From: Foliamicus sp963666765
GTDB taxonomy: Bacteria; Pseudomonadota; Gammaproteobacteria; Steroidobacterales; Foliamicaceae
NCBI GenBank assembly: GCA_963666765.1
Contig: OY762933.1
Span: 1,550,001 to 1,614,000, forward strand
DNA: 64,000 nt
Reading direction: 5' to 3'
Positions within the stretch are counted from its first letter, which is position 1, and each line of letters starts with the position of its first letter. Of this stretch, positions 16,657 through 25,091 are shown piece by piece. The notes beneath the pieces were generated by a model. The model did no database searches, had not been told where the DNA came from, and saw only the letters and a list, made by a program, of their open reading frames with translations. The position numbers and the translations under genes were made by a program.

Positions 16657-16779
16657 TCTTAAGTTGGAATAAAGATTCTTGCGACTGCATGGCATACGCC
16701 TTCCGAAGCCACGGGCGCCACCGCATCAGGTGACTGACCGGCGGGCGCACCCTGGCACGGTCGCAATAGTTCGCGGCGG

Positions 16780-18948
16780 TTATGCCTTCAGGTCATCGTC
16801 CCGGAGCGGGAGCTTGCGTACGCGGCGGCCCGTGGCGGCGAAGAGTGCGTTGCAGAAAGCCGGCGCCACCAGCGGCGTACCGAGTTCGCCTATGCCCGTG
16901 GGCGGCGCATCCGATTCGATCACCACGACTTCCATTGGCGGAACCTGCGCCATGGTGAGCATCCGGTAGCGGTCGAAATTGCCCTCTACCACGGCGCCGT
17001 CCTCAAGATTGATTTCGCCGAGCAGTACGGCCGTAAGTCCGTACACGATGGCGCCTTCGATCTGGGCCTCGATGTTGTTCGGGTCCACCGCCAGCCCGCA
17101 ATCCACGACCGCGCGAATGCGTTGGGCCCGCCATTCCCCGTCTTCAACGCCCAAATCAATCTGCATCCCAATATAACTTGCGAACAGCTTGGCCAGCGCG
17201 ATCCCGCTTTGCGGCGTCCAACCCTGAACGGTAGCCTCAAGCACTCTCAGCGCGCGCGGGTCGCCGGCCGCAAGCTCCGCGCGAAGTTCCACCGGCCCGC
17301 GGCCGCCGGCGTGAGCCACCTCGTCGAGAAAGCTCTCGGCGAAGAACGAGTTCATGCTCGAGGCCACGCTGCGCCAGAATCCGCCGCGCACCGGCATTTG
17401 CCGCATCACATGCGTGATTCTTCGGTTGGGAATGGAATAAAGATCGTTGAACAGGGCGCCTGCCGAGGAAGCATCGGCCGTCTCCTCCACCATCCACGGC
17501 CAGCGCTCGTACAGGAGCGAATGGCCGGCCACCGTTCCGGTCCAGGCGACAGGCAGTCCCTCGGAATTCAGGGCGGCGCGCAGCCGGGCGACGTAGGGCG
17601 GGCGGTAGCAGTCGTTGCGCATGTCTTCCTCGCGGCTCCAGACCAGCCTCACCGGCTGATCCGGCAGGCCCTGCGCGCGCAGCGCCTTGGCGATGGCGAC
17701 CGCCTGAATGGCGATTTCGGACTCGATGCGGCGGCCGAAAGCGCCGCCCATGTTGCAGGGATGCAGCGTGAGGTCTTCGGGCTGCATGTCAAAAGCGTTG
17801 CCGATGTCCGCGCTCAGTCGCTGCAGGTTTTGCGAAGGGATCCAGATTTCGCAACCGTCGCCTTGAAGGCGCGCGGTGGCGCCCAGCGGCTCCATGGTCG
17901 CGTGGGCCAGTATCGGCGCCTCGTAGGTCTCATCCAGGCTGAACTCGGCCGCGGCAAGCGCGCCGTCGGGATCGCCGCCCTCGATGAATACCCGGGCGTC
18001 GTCGGCGCTCAATGCCCGGTGCAGCTCGTCGAACACCGTCTCCGTGCTGCTGGTATCGCCTCCTTCCCAGTCAATCTCGGCCTGCTCCAGAGCGCTTGAG
18101 GCGGTCCAGTAATCTTCGGCGACGGCGGCCACCGCGTTCTCGCCAATGGCAAACACCCTCGGCCAACCGCCGTTGGCGTTGGCGCTGCTCAAGCTCTTCA
18201 GGCGCGCGCCGGGGCGCGGCGCGTTGACGACAGCCGCACGTAGCGCCGGCTCGCCGCCGGCGAAGTCGGCCATGAACGAAAAGCTCCCGTCGACCTTGGG
18301 CGCAGAGTCCTTGCGCGGCGCGTGCTTGCCGATCAGGCGGAACTGGTCCGGAGACTTGAGGGGCGGATCTTCGGGAGCGGCCATCTTCGCCGCCGACGCA
18401 GCCAGTTCGCCGTAGCCCATGGAGCGATCGTCGTGCCAGACGCGCGATTGCTCGGCCCGGCACTCGGAAGGCGGAACGCCCCATTGGGCGGCAGCGGCCG
18501 CGATCAGCATTTCCCTGGCCGCCGCGCCGGCCTGGCGGAGCCGGGTGTGATAACCCATCACCGAGATGCTGTTACCCGAGCCCTGGCCGTGGTCAAAACG
18601 GCCGGGATTGCCGTAGACGGGTGGATCCAGGGGCGCGTACCGGACCTGCACATGCTCCCAGTCGACCTCCATTTCCTCGGCGAGGATCAGCGGGAGGCTG
18701 TGGATGATGCCCTGCCCCATGTCGGCAACGGGGCAAAGCACGGTCGCCGTGCCCTCCTCGTCCAGTGTCACCCAGACGTTCATCGTCTGCGGACCCTCTT
18801 CGGCGAAAGCCATGCGAACGCCGAATGCGGGTGCGGCCAGCAGCGCGCCGGCCGCCGCAATCAGTTCGCGGCGATTGAGCGCCACGATGGGTTGCTCGTT
18901 TACGGCGCCTGGCGCCCCATTGGAAAGTTTTGAATTCAGGTTAGACAT
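16780..18948 (-). CDS. Tat-exported molybdenum hydroxylase large subunit (isoquinoline/aldehyde oxidoreductase type)
   Basis: 722-residue molybdopterin-cytosine-dinucleotide subunit of the xanthine oxidase family, in the IorB-like branch that is exported. It has a twin-arginine signal near the N-terminus (NRRELIAAAGALLA), the two halves typical of this branch, the GGAFGRR cofactor loop, and near the C-terminus GIGELGTPLVAPAF with the catalytic Glu. These enzymes hydroxylate or oxidise N-heterocycles or aldehydes. The start is the ATG at 18946-18948; a longer frame begins inside the small-subunit gene. Its 2Fe-2S subunit and a cytochrome c are encoded divergently from 18995, which is unusual since the subunits normally share an operon. 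The electron path would be Mo centre, 2Fe-2S, cytochrome c, respiratory chain. Confidence 0.88.
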   Translation of the reverse strand: MSNLNSKLSNGAPGAVNEQPIVALNRRELIAAAGALLAAPAFGVRMAFAEEGPQTMNVWVTLDEEGTATVLCPVADMGQGIIHSLPLILAEEMEVDWEHVQVRYAPLDPPVYGNPGRFDHGQGSGNSISVMGYHTRLRQAGAAAREMLIAAAAAQWGVPPSECRAEQSRVWHDDRSMGYGELAASAAKMAAPEDPPLKSPDQFRLIGKHAPRKDSAPKVDGSFSFMADFAGGEPALRAAVVNAPRPGARLKSLSSANANGGWPRVFAIGENAVAAVAEDYWTASSALEQAEIDWEGGDTSSTETVFDELHRALSADDARVFIEGGDPDGALAAAEFSLDETYEAPILAHATMEPLGATARLQGDGCEIWIPSQNLQRLSADIGNAFDMQPEDLTLHPCNMGGAFGRRIESEIAIQAVAIAKALRAQGLPDQPVRLVWSREEDMRNDCYRPPYVARLRAALNSEGLPVAWTGTVAGHSLLYERWPWMVEETADASSAGALFNDLYSIPNRRITHVMRQMPVRGGFWRSVASSMNSFFAESFLDEVAHAGGRGPVELRAELAAGDPRALRVLEATVQGWTPQSGIALAKLFASYIGMQIDLGVEDGEWRAQRIRAVVDCGLAVDPNNIEAQIEGAIVYGLTAVLLGEINLEDGAVVEGNFDRYRMLTMAQVPPMEVVVIESDAPPTGIGELGTPLVAPAFCNALFAATGRRVRKLPLRDDDLKA

Positions 18949-18994
18949 GTCGGCGAATAATAAGCTATCAGCTTGCGTGATAAACTCCCGGGCC

Positions 18995-19471
18995 GTGGCG
19001 AGCTTCACTCTCAACGGACGCGCGGTGACGCTGGACGTGCCCGGCGACATGCCGCTTTTGTGGGCGTTGCGCGATCATCTGCAACTCACCGGAACCAAGT
19101 ACGGCTGCGGCATCGCCTTGTGCGGTGCCTGCACGGTGCACATGGACGGTGTGGCGGTGCGGTCCTGCCGGATCAACACCGCCGCCGCCGAGGGGCGCAA
19201 CATCACCACAATCGAAGGGCTGGCGGAAAGCGGCACGCCGCACCCGGTGCAGCAGGCCTGGATCGACGAGCAGGTCCCCCAGTGCGGCTACTGCCAGCCA
19301 GGCATGGTGATGGCCGCTACGGCGCTGCTGGCTGACAACCCCGCGCCCAGCGACGAAGACATCGATCGCTCAATCACCAACATCTGCCGTTGCGGCACCT
19401 ACCCGCGCATCCGGCGGGCCATACACGCCGCAGCAAAATCAATGTCGGCAACCACGGCCGGCGAAAGTTGA
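18995..19471 (+). CDS. 2Fe-2S small subunit of the molybdenum hydroxylase
   Basis: 158-residue iron-sulfur subunit that carries electrons from the Mo centre. The N-terminal plant-ferredoxin-type domain has the Cys cluster in GCGIALCGACTVHMDG with the fourth Cys in VRSCRI; the C-terminal four-helix domain has QCGYCQPGMVMAA and NICRCGTY for the second cluster. I chose the GTG at 18995 because it gives the typical opening (ASFTLNGRAVTLDVPGD); GTG 18977 and ATG 18947 are in frame but add untypical residues. There is no signal peptide, so it is presumably carried through the Tat system with the large subunit. The stop overlaps the start of the cytochrome gene. Confidence 0.92.
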   Translation: MASFTLNGRAVTLDVPGDMPLLWALRDHLQLTGTKYGCGIALCGACTVHMDGVAVRSCRINTAAAEGRNITTIEGLAESGTPHPVQQAWIDEQVPQCGYCQPGMVMAATALLADNPAPSDEDIDRSITNICRCGTYPRIRRAIHAAAKSMSATTAGES

Positions 19472-19956
19472 ACCCTCTCAGGCTAATCACGCCGGCCCTG
19501 CTGGCGGCAGTACTTGCGCTTGGCGCATGCGGCGGCGAGCAGCCGGCCACGACCGCAGCGGAGGCCGATTCTTCCGCCGAGGGTGCGGCGGAATCCGCGC
19601 CTGCCGTGGAGGAGGAAGACCTCGCCACCCTGCTGGCCGCCGCCAACCCGGACCGCGGCCGTCGCCTGTACATCCAGTGCCGCGCCTGTCACACCCTGGT
19701 GGCGCAAGGCAACCAGTTGCTGGGACCGAACCTGCTCGGCTTCCTGGACCGCCGGGCCGGCACAGCGGCCGGTTACGAGTATTCGGAAGCGTTGCTCGCT
19801 ACCGAAATCACCTGGACGCCGGAAACGCTGGATGACTGGATGCGCAGTCCCTCGGAAGTCATCCCCGGCAACAAGATGATCTTCGCCGGCATCCGCAGGG
19901 CCCGGGACCGCGCCGACCTCATCGCCTACCTGCAGCAGGCCACAGCCGCGGAATAA
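19468..19956 (+). CDS. Membrane-anchored monohaem cytochrome c
   Basis: 162-residue exported c-type cytochrome. A TTG start at 19468 overlaps the preceding stop (TTGA) and gives a lipoprotein-type signal (LLAAVLALGACGG), so the protein is probably lipid-anchored. After an Ala/Glu-rich linker comes one class I cytochrome domain with the haem site CRACH and the distal Met in PGNKMIFAGI. It most likely accepts electrons from the molybdenum hydroxylase encoded just upstream. Palindrome A2 follows 21 bases after the stop. Confidence 0.9.
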   Translation: MNPLRLITPALLAAVLALGACGGEQPATTAAEADSSAEGAAESAPAVEEEDLATLLAAANPDRGRRLYIQCRACHTLVAQGNQLLGPNLLGFLDRRAGTAAGYEYSEALLATEITWTPETLDDWMRSPSEVIPGNKMIFAGIRRARDRADLIAYLQQATAAE

Positions 19957-19977
19957 GGCGCCAAAACCCGGCGGGCG

Positions 19978-20089
19978 CGCCGGTTGTCATGCCGGGCCCT
20001 TCCGGGAGACGCATGAATCCATCCATGGAGCTTTGTTCCGCCATCCCTGGCTCACAAACTCCCGCAAGGGCCCGGCATGACAACCGGCG
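19978..20089. repeat. Long palindrome, family A copy 2 (A2)
   Basis: Arms 19978-20008 and 20059-20089 pair at 30 of 31 positions around a 50-base loop. The loop holds GCATGAATCCATCCATGGAG and TTCCGCCATCCCTGGCTC, shared almost base for base with copy A1, while the arms are unrelated to A1. It lies between two converging genes (cytochrome c and a DUF1838 gene), a position fit for a two-way terminator. Confidence 0.85.
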
Positions 20090-20166
20090 AACAGCGCAAG
20101 CTATTGCATCCCCAAGGGCTTACTGCCCTCAAATCGCCCAAGCCTGAGCGCTGGCATAAGAACCGG

Positions 20167-21087
20167 CTAATCGGTCTGGCTTTCTTCGGCGCGCTGGGCG
20201 TCGATATGGTCCTTGAACACGGTCCAGGAGGTTTCCCTGGGGTTCTCGGTGCGTATTGCCGGCGGCTCGACGTATTCCGGATGATTGGCGCGGATTTCAT
20301 CCATCACCACGGCGGGCAATTCGTCGTAGCTGCTCAATCGCATTCCGGCGGTATGAAACACCGCGACGCCGGGGCGATCGCCCATCTTCATCCACGGCAG
20401 CCACTTGGACACGCGTCCCCATGAAATGACCCGGTCCTGGGCCACCGGAATGTCCGCGTCCAGGATTTCATCGGCGGGCGACGCCGAAGTGCCGAACTCC
20501 ATCGCGTGATAGATCCCGCCCACGTACTGCTGGTAATCGCCGCCCAAGGGGTTGCTGTAGAAAAGCCGCGCGGCGCCGCCGCCGTGCATCATCACGCCGT
20601 CCTTGAAGAAGTAAGGCAGCCCTGCGGAGGGATTGCCTTCCTCGTCCCGGGCCCAGTTCTCGCGGTAGTTGCCGGGCGGATCGTTGGCCACCTGCACGAC
20701 CTCCACTTCCTCGCCGGTCCATGGATTGGTCCAGGTGCGCAGGATTTCGTTGGTTTCCGGATCCAGGTAAAACATCAGTTCCCGCGAGCGGGCGACAAAA
20801 CCCAGTCCGCGCACGGGGTCGTTCAGTGTTTCGCAATGGCGGATATTCATGCCCTGCACGTTGAACAGATGGCGGTCTTTCTCGGCGGGCTTGCGCGAGT
20901 ACATCCGTCCTTCCCACCAGTACAGCGCCGTCTCGCCGTCGTTGAGCGAGCAGCGGACCTTCATCAGGAGCCGAATGACGTCGTCCGGGTCGTCCAGGTC
21001 CAGTTGTCCGCCGTAAGCGGCGCCCGCTGCCAGCGACAGCGCGCCGATCAATCCGGCCAGAAGGCCTGAAGTTCTGATTGTTTTCAT
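20167..21087 (-). CDS. DUF1838 family exported protein (copy 1)
   Basis: 306-residue protein with a Sec signal peptide (SGLLAGLIGALSLAAGAAYG). The mature part matches the DUF1838 family, which has no known function: it opens LDLDDPDDVIRLLMKVRCSL, then YWWEGRMYS, HLFNVQGMNIRHC, TWTNPWTGEEVEVVQVANDP and SKWLPWMKMGDRPG. Many conserved Trp and Tyr point to a ligand-binding barrel. The start ATG (21085-21087) overlaps the stop of copy 2 by four bases (ATGA), so the two paralogues are translated together. Two further paralogues are at 48421-49446 and 49584-50585. Confidence 0.85.
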   Translation of the reverse strand: MKTIRTSGLLAGLIGALSLAAGAAYGGQLDLDDPDDVIRLLMKVRCSLNDGETALYWWEGRMYSRKPAEKDRHLFNVQGMNIRHCETLNDPVRGLGFVARSRELMFYLDPETNEILRTWTNPWTGEEVEVVQVANDPPGNYRENWARDEEGNPSAGLPYFFKDGVMMHGGGAARLFYSNPLGGDYQQYVGGIYHAMEFGTSASPADEILDADIPVAQDRVISWGRVSKWLPWMKMGDRPGVAVFHTAGMRLSSYDELPAVVMDEIRANHPEYVEPPAIRTENPRETSWTVFKDHIDAQRAEESQTD

Positions 21088-21983
21088 TGTCTCCACTCCC
21101 CCTCAGGCTCGGTTACCGATTCGAAATATGACCAGCTGGTCACGTTGGGCCGCGGATCGTCCAGGGGCGGCGGCTCGGCATACTCGGGATAGCTGTTGCG
21201 CAGTTCGCTCAGCAGCGGCTCGGTCAGGTCGTCGATCCCGGCAACCCGCTTGCCGACGGTGGTGAAGATCATCATCCCCGGGCGGTCGCCCATTTTCATC
21301 CACGGCAGCCACTTCGACGTGCGCGCCCAGGACAGGGTGTAGCGCTTGAGCGTCGCAAGCTCGGGATCCAGCAGTTCGTCCTCGTACGCATAGGCATTGA
21401 GCATTTCCATGGCGTGATAGGTACCGCCCACGTAATCCTGGTAATCGCCCGCCAGCGGGTTGGTGTAGAACAGCGGAGCGAAGCCGGTGGTCCATACGCG
21501 GCCCTTCATGAAACGGCCGTTAAACGTGATGCCCGTCCCGTCGGGGCGCCGGGCGTAAGCGGGCCCGCGCATGTTGACCGGATCGTTGGCCACGTGCACG
21601 ACCTCCACTTCCTCGCCCGTCCAGGGGTTGGTCCAGGTGCGCAGGACCTCGTTGGTTTCCGGGTCCAGGTAGATCAGCAGCTCACGGGAAACCGAACGGT
21701 AGCCGTGGCCGCGTTCCGGGTCCTCGAAGTTCTTGCACTGGCGGATGTTCATGCCCTGCACGTTGAAAATGTGGCGGTCCTTCTCGCCGGGCATGCGGCT
21801 CATCGCGCCGCCCTGCCACCAGTAAAGGACCGTTTCGCCTTCGTTCAGCGAACAGTTCATCTTCTGTCCGAGAAGAATGGCATGGTCCGGGTTGGCCGGA
21901 TCCAGCCTTTCCGCGGCCATGGCCGCCTGGGACAGGATCAGCAGCGCGGCGCCGGCCAGCGTCGCGCGAAATGCATGTCTCAT
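21084..21983 (-). CDS. DUF1838 family exported protein (copy 2)
   Basis: 299-residue paralogue of the downstream gene, sharing nearly the same landmarks: KMNCSLNEGETVLYWWQG, HIFNVQGMNIRQC, RTWTNPWTGEEVEVVHVAND, GDYQDYVGGTYHAMEM and SKWLPWMKMGDRPGMM. A Sec signal peptide ends near AAMAAE. The start is the ATG at 21981-21983 with GGAG about 9 bases upstream. It is the first gene of the pair; upstream lies the UbiD-like gene on the same strand with 61 bases between. Function unknown; the tandem duplication suggests a heteromeric or two-ligand periplasmic role (inference). Confidence 0.85.
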   Translation of the reverse strand: MRHAFRATLAGAALLILSQAAMAAERLDPANPDHAILLGQKMNCSLNEGETVLYWWQGGAMSRMPGEKDRHIFNVQGMNIRQCKNFEDPERGHGYRSVSRELLIYLDPETNEVLRTWTNPWTGEEVEVVHVANDPVNMRGPAYARRPDGTGITFNGRFMKGRVWTTGFAPLFYTNPLAGDYQDYVGGTYHAMEMLNAYAYEDELLDPELATLKRYTLSWARTSKWLPWMKMGDRPGMMIFTTVGKRVAGIDDLTEPLLSELRNSYPEYAEPPPLDDPRPNVTSWSYFESVTEPEGEWRQ

Positions 21984-22044
21984 GTGCTTCCTCCCATAGG
22001 CGGGGCGCAGCATAACGCCCGCAAATGTGTTCCTACAACCTCAA

Positions 22045-23484
22045 TCATAGCCTCGGCCAGCCGCCATCCAGCCCCGAATCGGTCAGCCGCCTCAGCAGAT
22101 CTGCGGCGTTTTCCAGCGCCGCCGGTTCGGGATGCGCTACCGGCGGCGTTGACGGATAGCGGGGCAATGTCGCGTCCAGGCCCGCCTTGGAAGCCGTCTT
22201 GCGGCCGGGTTCCAGCGACGGATCGAGCAGGGACGTCGACAGGCCGTCCACCCGGATCAGGTCACGGTCCCACTGAAAACGCGTCGCCAGCGCCCAGTTG
22301 ACCTGCTGCGGATCGAACAGGTCGATGTCCGAATCCAGCGCCACGGCCGTCTTGACGCGACGCCAGGCAAGCACGGCGGCCAGCGCGTCACGCACCTCCC
22401 CCGCAAGCGCGCCGTCGAACTGCAGCAGAGCCAGAAAACGCCGGCCCTGCGCGGGCGCATGCACGTTGATCAGGCGCGGCGACACCGCGCGCGCCAGCGA
22501 ATACAGCTTGCCCTCCATGGCGATGTTGTCCGGAGTCAGGTTGTCGGCCAGGCCCGAGCCGCAATCATGCAGCACCGCATCCTCGCGATGCGACATCGAC
22601 AGGACTTCGCAAACCGGCGCATCCACGGCGGGCCCCAGAAAGCCCGTGTATTCCGCGAACGGCCCGTCCGGGGCCGTTGCCTCGGGATGGACCAGCCCCT
22701 CTATAACGATTTCCGCGTCGGCCGGCACCAGCAACTTCCCGTCGAAATTGAGCGAAGGCGTAAGCCGGACCGGTTCGCCGATCAGCCCGCCGGCCGCCGG
22801 CCAGTGGCTTTCCGGGTAACCCAGCTTGACCTGCGCCGCTACGCTTACCGCCGGATGGTGACCGATCCAGAACGCCACCGGGCAGGGTTCGCCGCGCTTG
22901 TGCCAGGCCCGCATATTGCGGGCGTTGTGGGAGTTCGGATACGGAAACCAGCTCATGCGGCGGGCGTCCTTGAGCCAGCAGCGCTGGATCGCCGAGTTGT
23001 CGATGCCGGTCTCCGGATCGCAGGTGGTCGCATGGGCCGCCGTAAGGTAGGGGCCCGGGTTGCCACTGTGCTGGACGGTGGCCGGCAGCAGCCGCAAGTC
23101 CACGTCAGCGCCCTTGAGGACGGTATCGCGCACCGGGGCATCCGCGCCCGGCACCGTTACCGGCTCGATCCGGCGCTCCTGGCGCCCGGCCCACCAGGAC
23201 GCCGCCCGTCGATGATCATCAAGCCCCAGCGCCCGGCACACCTGCTCCCGGCTTGCGGTCAGGTTGGTCACAAGCCCGAACCGCGAGATTTCTCCGTTCG
23301 GCAGCCGGGGGCTGCGCACCCACAGCGGCGGATACCGGCCTTCGGCATCCAGCACGTGCTGCAGGGCGGTCGCTTCGTACTCCACGGCCATGGGTTCGTC
23401 GATGCGCAGCGCCCTGTCTCCCAGCGCCTTCAGCCATGCGGCAAGACCGTCGCTTACGCGGGGCTGTGCGCTGCTGGAACTCAT
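22045..23484 (-). CDS. UbiD-like prenyl-FMN decarboxylase (first copy)
   Basis: 479-residue member of the UbiD family, which reversibly decarboxylates unsaturated or aromatic acids using prenylated FMN. Family landmarks include GNPGPYLTAAHATTCDP, WFPYPNSHNARN, PVAFWIGHHPA and the segment DGPFAEYTGFLGP. That segment corresponds to the catalytic EGPxGE motif; here the first acid is Asp273 instead of Glu, the second is Glu278. Whether this changes activity is unknown. The start ATG at 23482-23484 is preferred over a longer frame. It is divergent from a CoA-ligase-like gene (105 bases apart) and upstream of the DUF1838 pair. No ubiX (prenyl-FMN synthase) is in the window. Confidence 0.86.
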   Translation of the reverse strand: MSSSSAQPRVSDGLAAWLKALGDRALRIDEPMAVEYEATALQHVLDAEGRYPPLWVRSPRLPNGEISRFGLVTNLTASREQVCRALGLDDHRRAASWWAGRQERRIEPVTVPGADAPVRDTVLKGADVDLRLLPATVQHSGNPGPYLTAAHATTCDPETGIDNSAIQRCWLKDARRMSWFPYPNSHNARNMRAWHKRGEPCPVAFWIGHHPAVSVAAQVKLGYPESHWPAAGGLIGEPVRLTPSLNFDGKLLVPADAEIVIEGLVHPEATAPDGPFAEYTGFLGPAVDAPVCEVLSMSHREDAVLHDCGSGLADNLTPDNIAMEGKLYSLARAVSPRLINVHAPAQGRRFLALLQFDGALAGEVRDALAAVLAWRRVKTAVALDSDIDLFDPQQVNWALATRFQWDRDLIRVDGLSTSLLDPSLEPGRKTASKAGLDATLPRYPSTPPVAHPEPAALENAADLLRRLTDSGLDGGWPRL

Positions 23485-23588
23485 GGTGCGGGCTATCTGG
23501 ACTGGGTTCTTCGACCGGGCCTGCCGACCCGCAGGCGATGGTATCACCGCGCAGCGCCAGCGACAGGTCGGCTATCCTCTACCGCCTG

Positions 23589-24971
23589 ATGGTCAAGGAA
23601 CACCTTCCGGACTACTTTTCCGTCGCCGACCCGGCGGGGCTGCGGCGCGAATACCCCGTAGGCGATGATTTCACGGCGCGGTTCGCCGGCATGGGCCGCG
23701 ACGAACTTCGGGCGATACAGGAAGGGCGCTTCCGGCGCTGCCTGGAGCGCGCCTGGGCCACGCCGTTTTACCGCAGGCTGTGGGGAGAAGCGGGGCTGGA
23801 GCCGGGCGACGTGCAGAGTCTCGAGCACCTCGAAAGGCTGCCGGTCTTCTCGAAGTCCGACCTCATGAAGAGCGTGGAGGCCAATCCGCCCTTCGGCGAT
23901 TACCACGCGCATCGCGACGAGGGCCCGCAATCGCAGCCGGCCGGCCTGGTGATGCAGACCACCAGCGGCACCACCGGCGCGCCGCAGCCGATCTTCTTCG
24001 GTCCTCGCAGCCGCGAACTGCAGGCGCTGATGGTGGCGCGCGCCTGGCTGCTGCAGGGATTGAAGGCCGGCGACGTGGTGCACTCCTCGTACGCCCACGG
24101 GATGGTGAACGCGGGGCACTTCGTGCGCGAGGCGGCGCTGCATTACACCCGCGCGCTGCTGTTGTCGGCCGGCGCCGGCAACGAAACGCCGTCGGTGAGC
24201 CAGGTCGCCAACATGGCGCGATTCGGCGCCACCGTGCTGGTGGGCTTCGCCGACTACCTTCGCAAGCTGGCGGACACGGCGCGCGGCCGGGGGCTGGAGC
24301 CGGGGCGGGACATCCGGGTGCGAATGATCTCCACCCACCTAGGCCTGATGCCGCGCGAGGAATTGGCGGCGGCCTGGGCGGCGGAGTCGGTCTACGACTG
24401 GTACGGCGTGGGCGACACCGGGCTGATCGCCACCGAGGGCCCGGACCTCGACGGAATGCACGTGATGGAGGACGCCCACTTCCTGGAGATTCTCGATCCC
24501 GAAAGCCAGCGGCCGGCGGCTGGCGGCGAAGCCGGCGAACTGGTCTGCACCTGCCTCTACAAGGACGACGCCTATCCCATCATCCGCTTCAACACGCGCG
24601 ACATGAGCGCGCGGCTAACCGGTAGCAATGCCCTGGGACTGCCGTTTGCCCGGATTGCCGGTTTTCTCGGACGCAGCGACAACATGGTTAAGTTCAAGGG
24701 CATCAATTTCTACCCGGAAGCGGCCGCCGCCGTGCTGGTCGATCTCAAGGAATACGCGGGCGACTATGTGTGCGTGCGCGACGGCGAACAGCTTCACGTG
24801 GAGATTGAAGTCAGCGACCCGCAGCAATCCGGCCTGGCCGATCGCATCGGCGCGCTGATTCGCGAACAGCTGGGCGTTCGCGTGCCGGTCAAGCTGCGCG
24901 AGCCGGGCAGCCTTGGCGAGATCACGGGATCGGAGTCCCGACAGAAACCGCGCCGCCTCGTCACGCGCTGA
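23589..24971 (+). CDS. PaaK-like phenylacetate/aryl-CoA ligase family protein
   Basis: 460-residue member of the adenylate-forming superfamily, closest in appearance to phenylacetate-CoA ligases. Landmarks: YRRLWGEAGL and LERLPVFSKSDL near the N-terminus, the P-loop QTTSGTTGAPQPIFFG (about 130-145), YDWYGVGDTGLIATEG in place of the usual adenine loop, and IIRFNTRDMS followed by a C-terminal lid domain with GRSDNMVKFKGINFYP. It would activate a carboxylic acid to its CoA thioester; the substrate is not known. The ATG at 23589 is chosen because upstream codons overlap the divergent UbiD gene. Palindrome A4 follows the stop. Confidence 0.84.
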   Translation: MVKEHLPDYFSVADPAGLRREYPVGDDFTARFAGMGRDELRAIQEGRFRRCLERAWATPFYRRLWGEAGLEPGDVQSLEHLERLPVFSKSDLMKSVEANPPFGDYHAHRDEGPQSQPAGLVMQTTSGTTGAPQPIFFGPRSRELQALMVARAWLLQGLKAGDVVHSSYAHGMVNAGHFVREAALHYTRALLLSAGAGNETPSVSQVANMARFGATVLVGFADYLRKLADTARGRGLEPGRDIRVRMISTHLGLMPREELAAAWAAESVYDWYGVGDTGLIATEGPDLDGMHVMEDAHFLEILDPESQRPAAGGEAGELVCTCLYKDDAYPIIRFNTRDMSARLTGSNALGLPFARIAGFLGRSDNMVKFKGINFYPEAAAAVLVDLKEYAGDYVCVRDGEQLHVEIEVSDPQQSGLADRIGALIREQLGVRVPVKLREPGSLGEITGSESRQKPRRLVTR

Positions 24972-24990
24972 TCGCTGATAGCCGACCCTC

Positions 24991-25090
24991 GCCTTATCTC
25001 TCCCCCTCCCCTGTTGAGAGGCGCCATCCTGGCTCGGTTCCGCCATCCCTGGCTCCAACGCTCTCCACAGGGGAGGGGGAGAGATAAGGC
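24991..25090. repeat. Long palindrome, family A copy 4 (A4, shorter loop)
   Basis: Arms 24991-25020 and 25061-25090 pair at 29 of 30 positions around a 40-base loop. The right half of the loop (TTCCGCCATCCCTGGCTCC) is the same as in A1/A2, but the ATGAATCCATCC half is replaced by a second degenerate copy of the CGCCATCCTGGCTC part. It lies between two converging genes; the right arm ends just before the stop codon of the secreted chelatase-like gene. Confidence 0.82.
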
Positions 25091-25091
25091 T

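Noticed and set aside
19990..20090. Conserved short reading frame in the family-A loop (MNPS..EL...AIPGS)
   Set aside because: Two copies can be read from ATG with a GGGAG upstream, but A4 lacks the ATG half and A3 loses the second half, so conservation fits DNA or RNA structure rather than a peptide.
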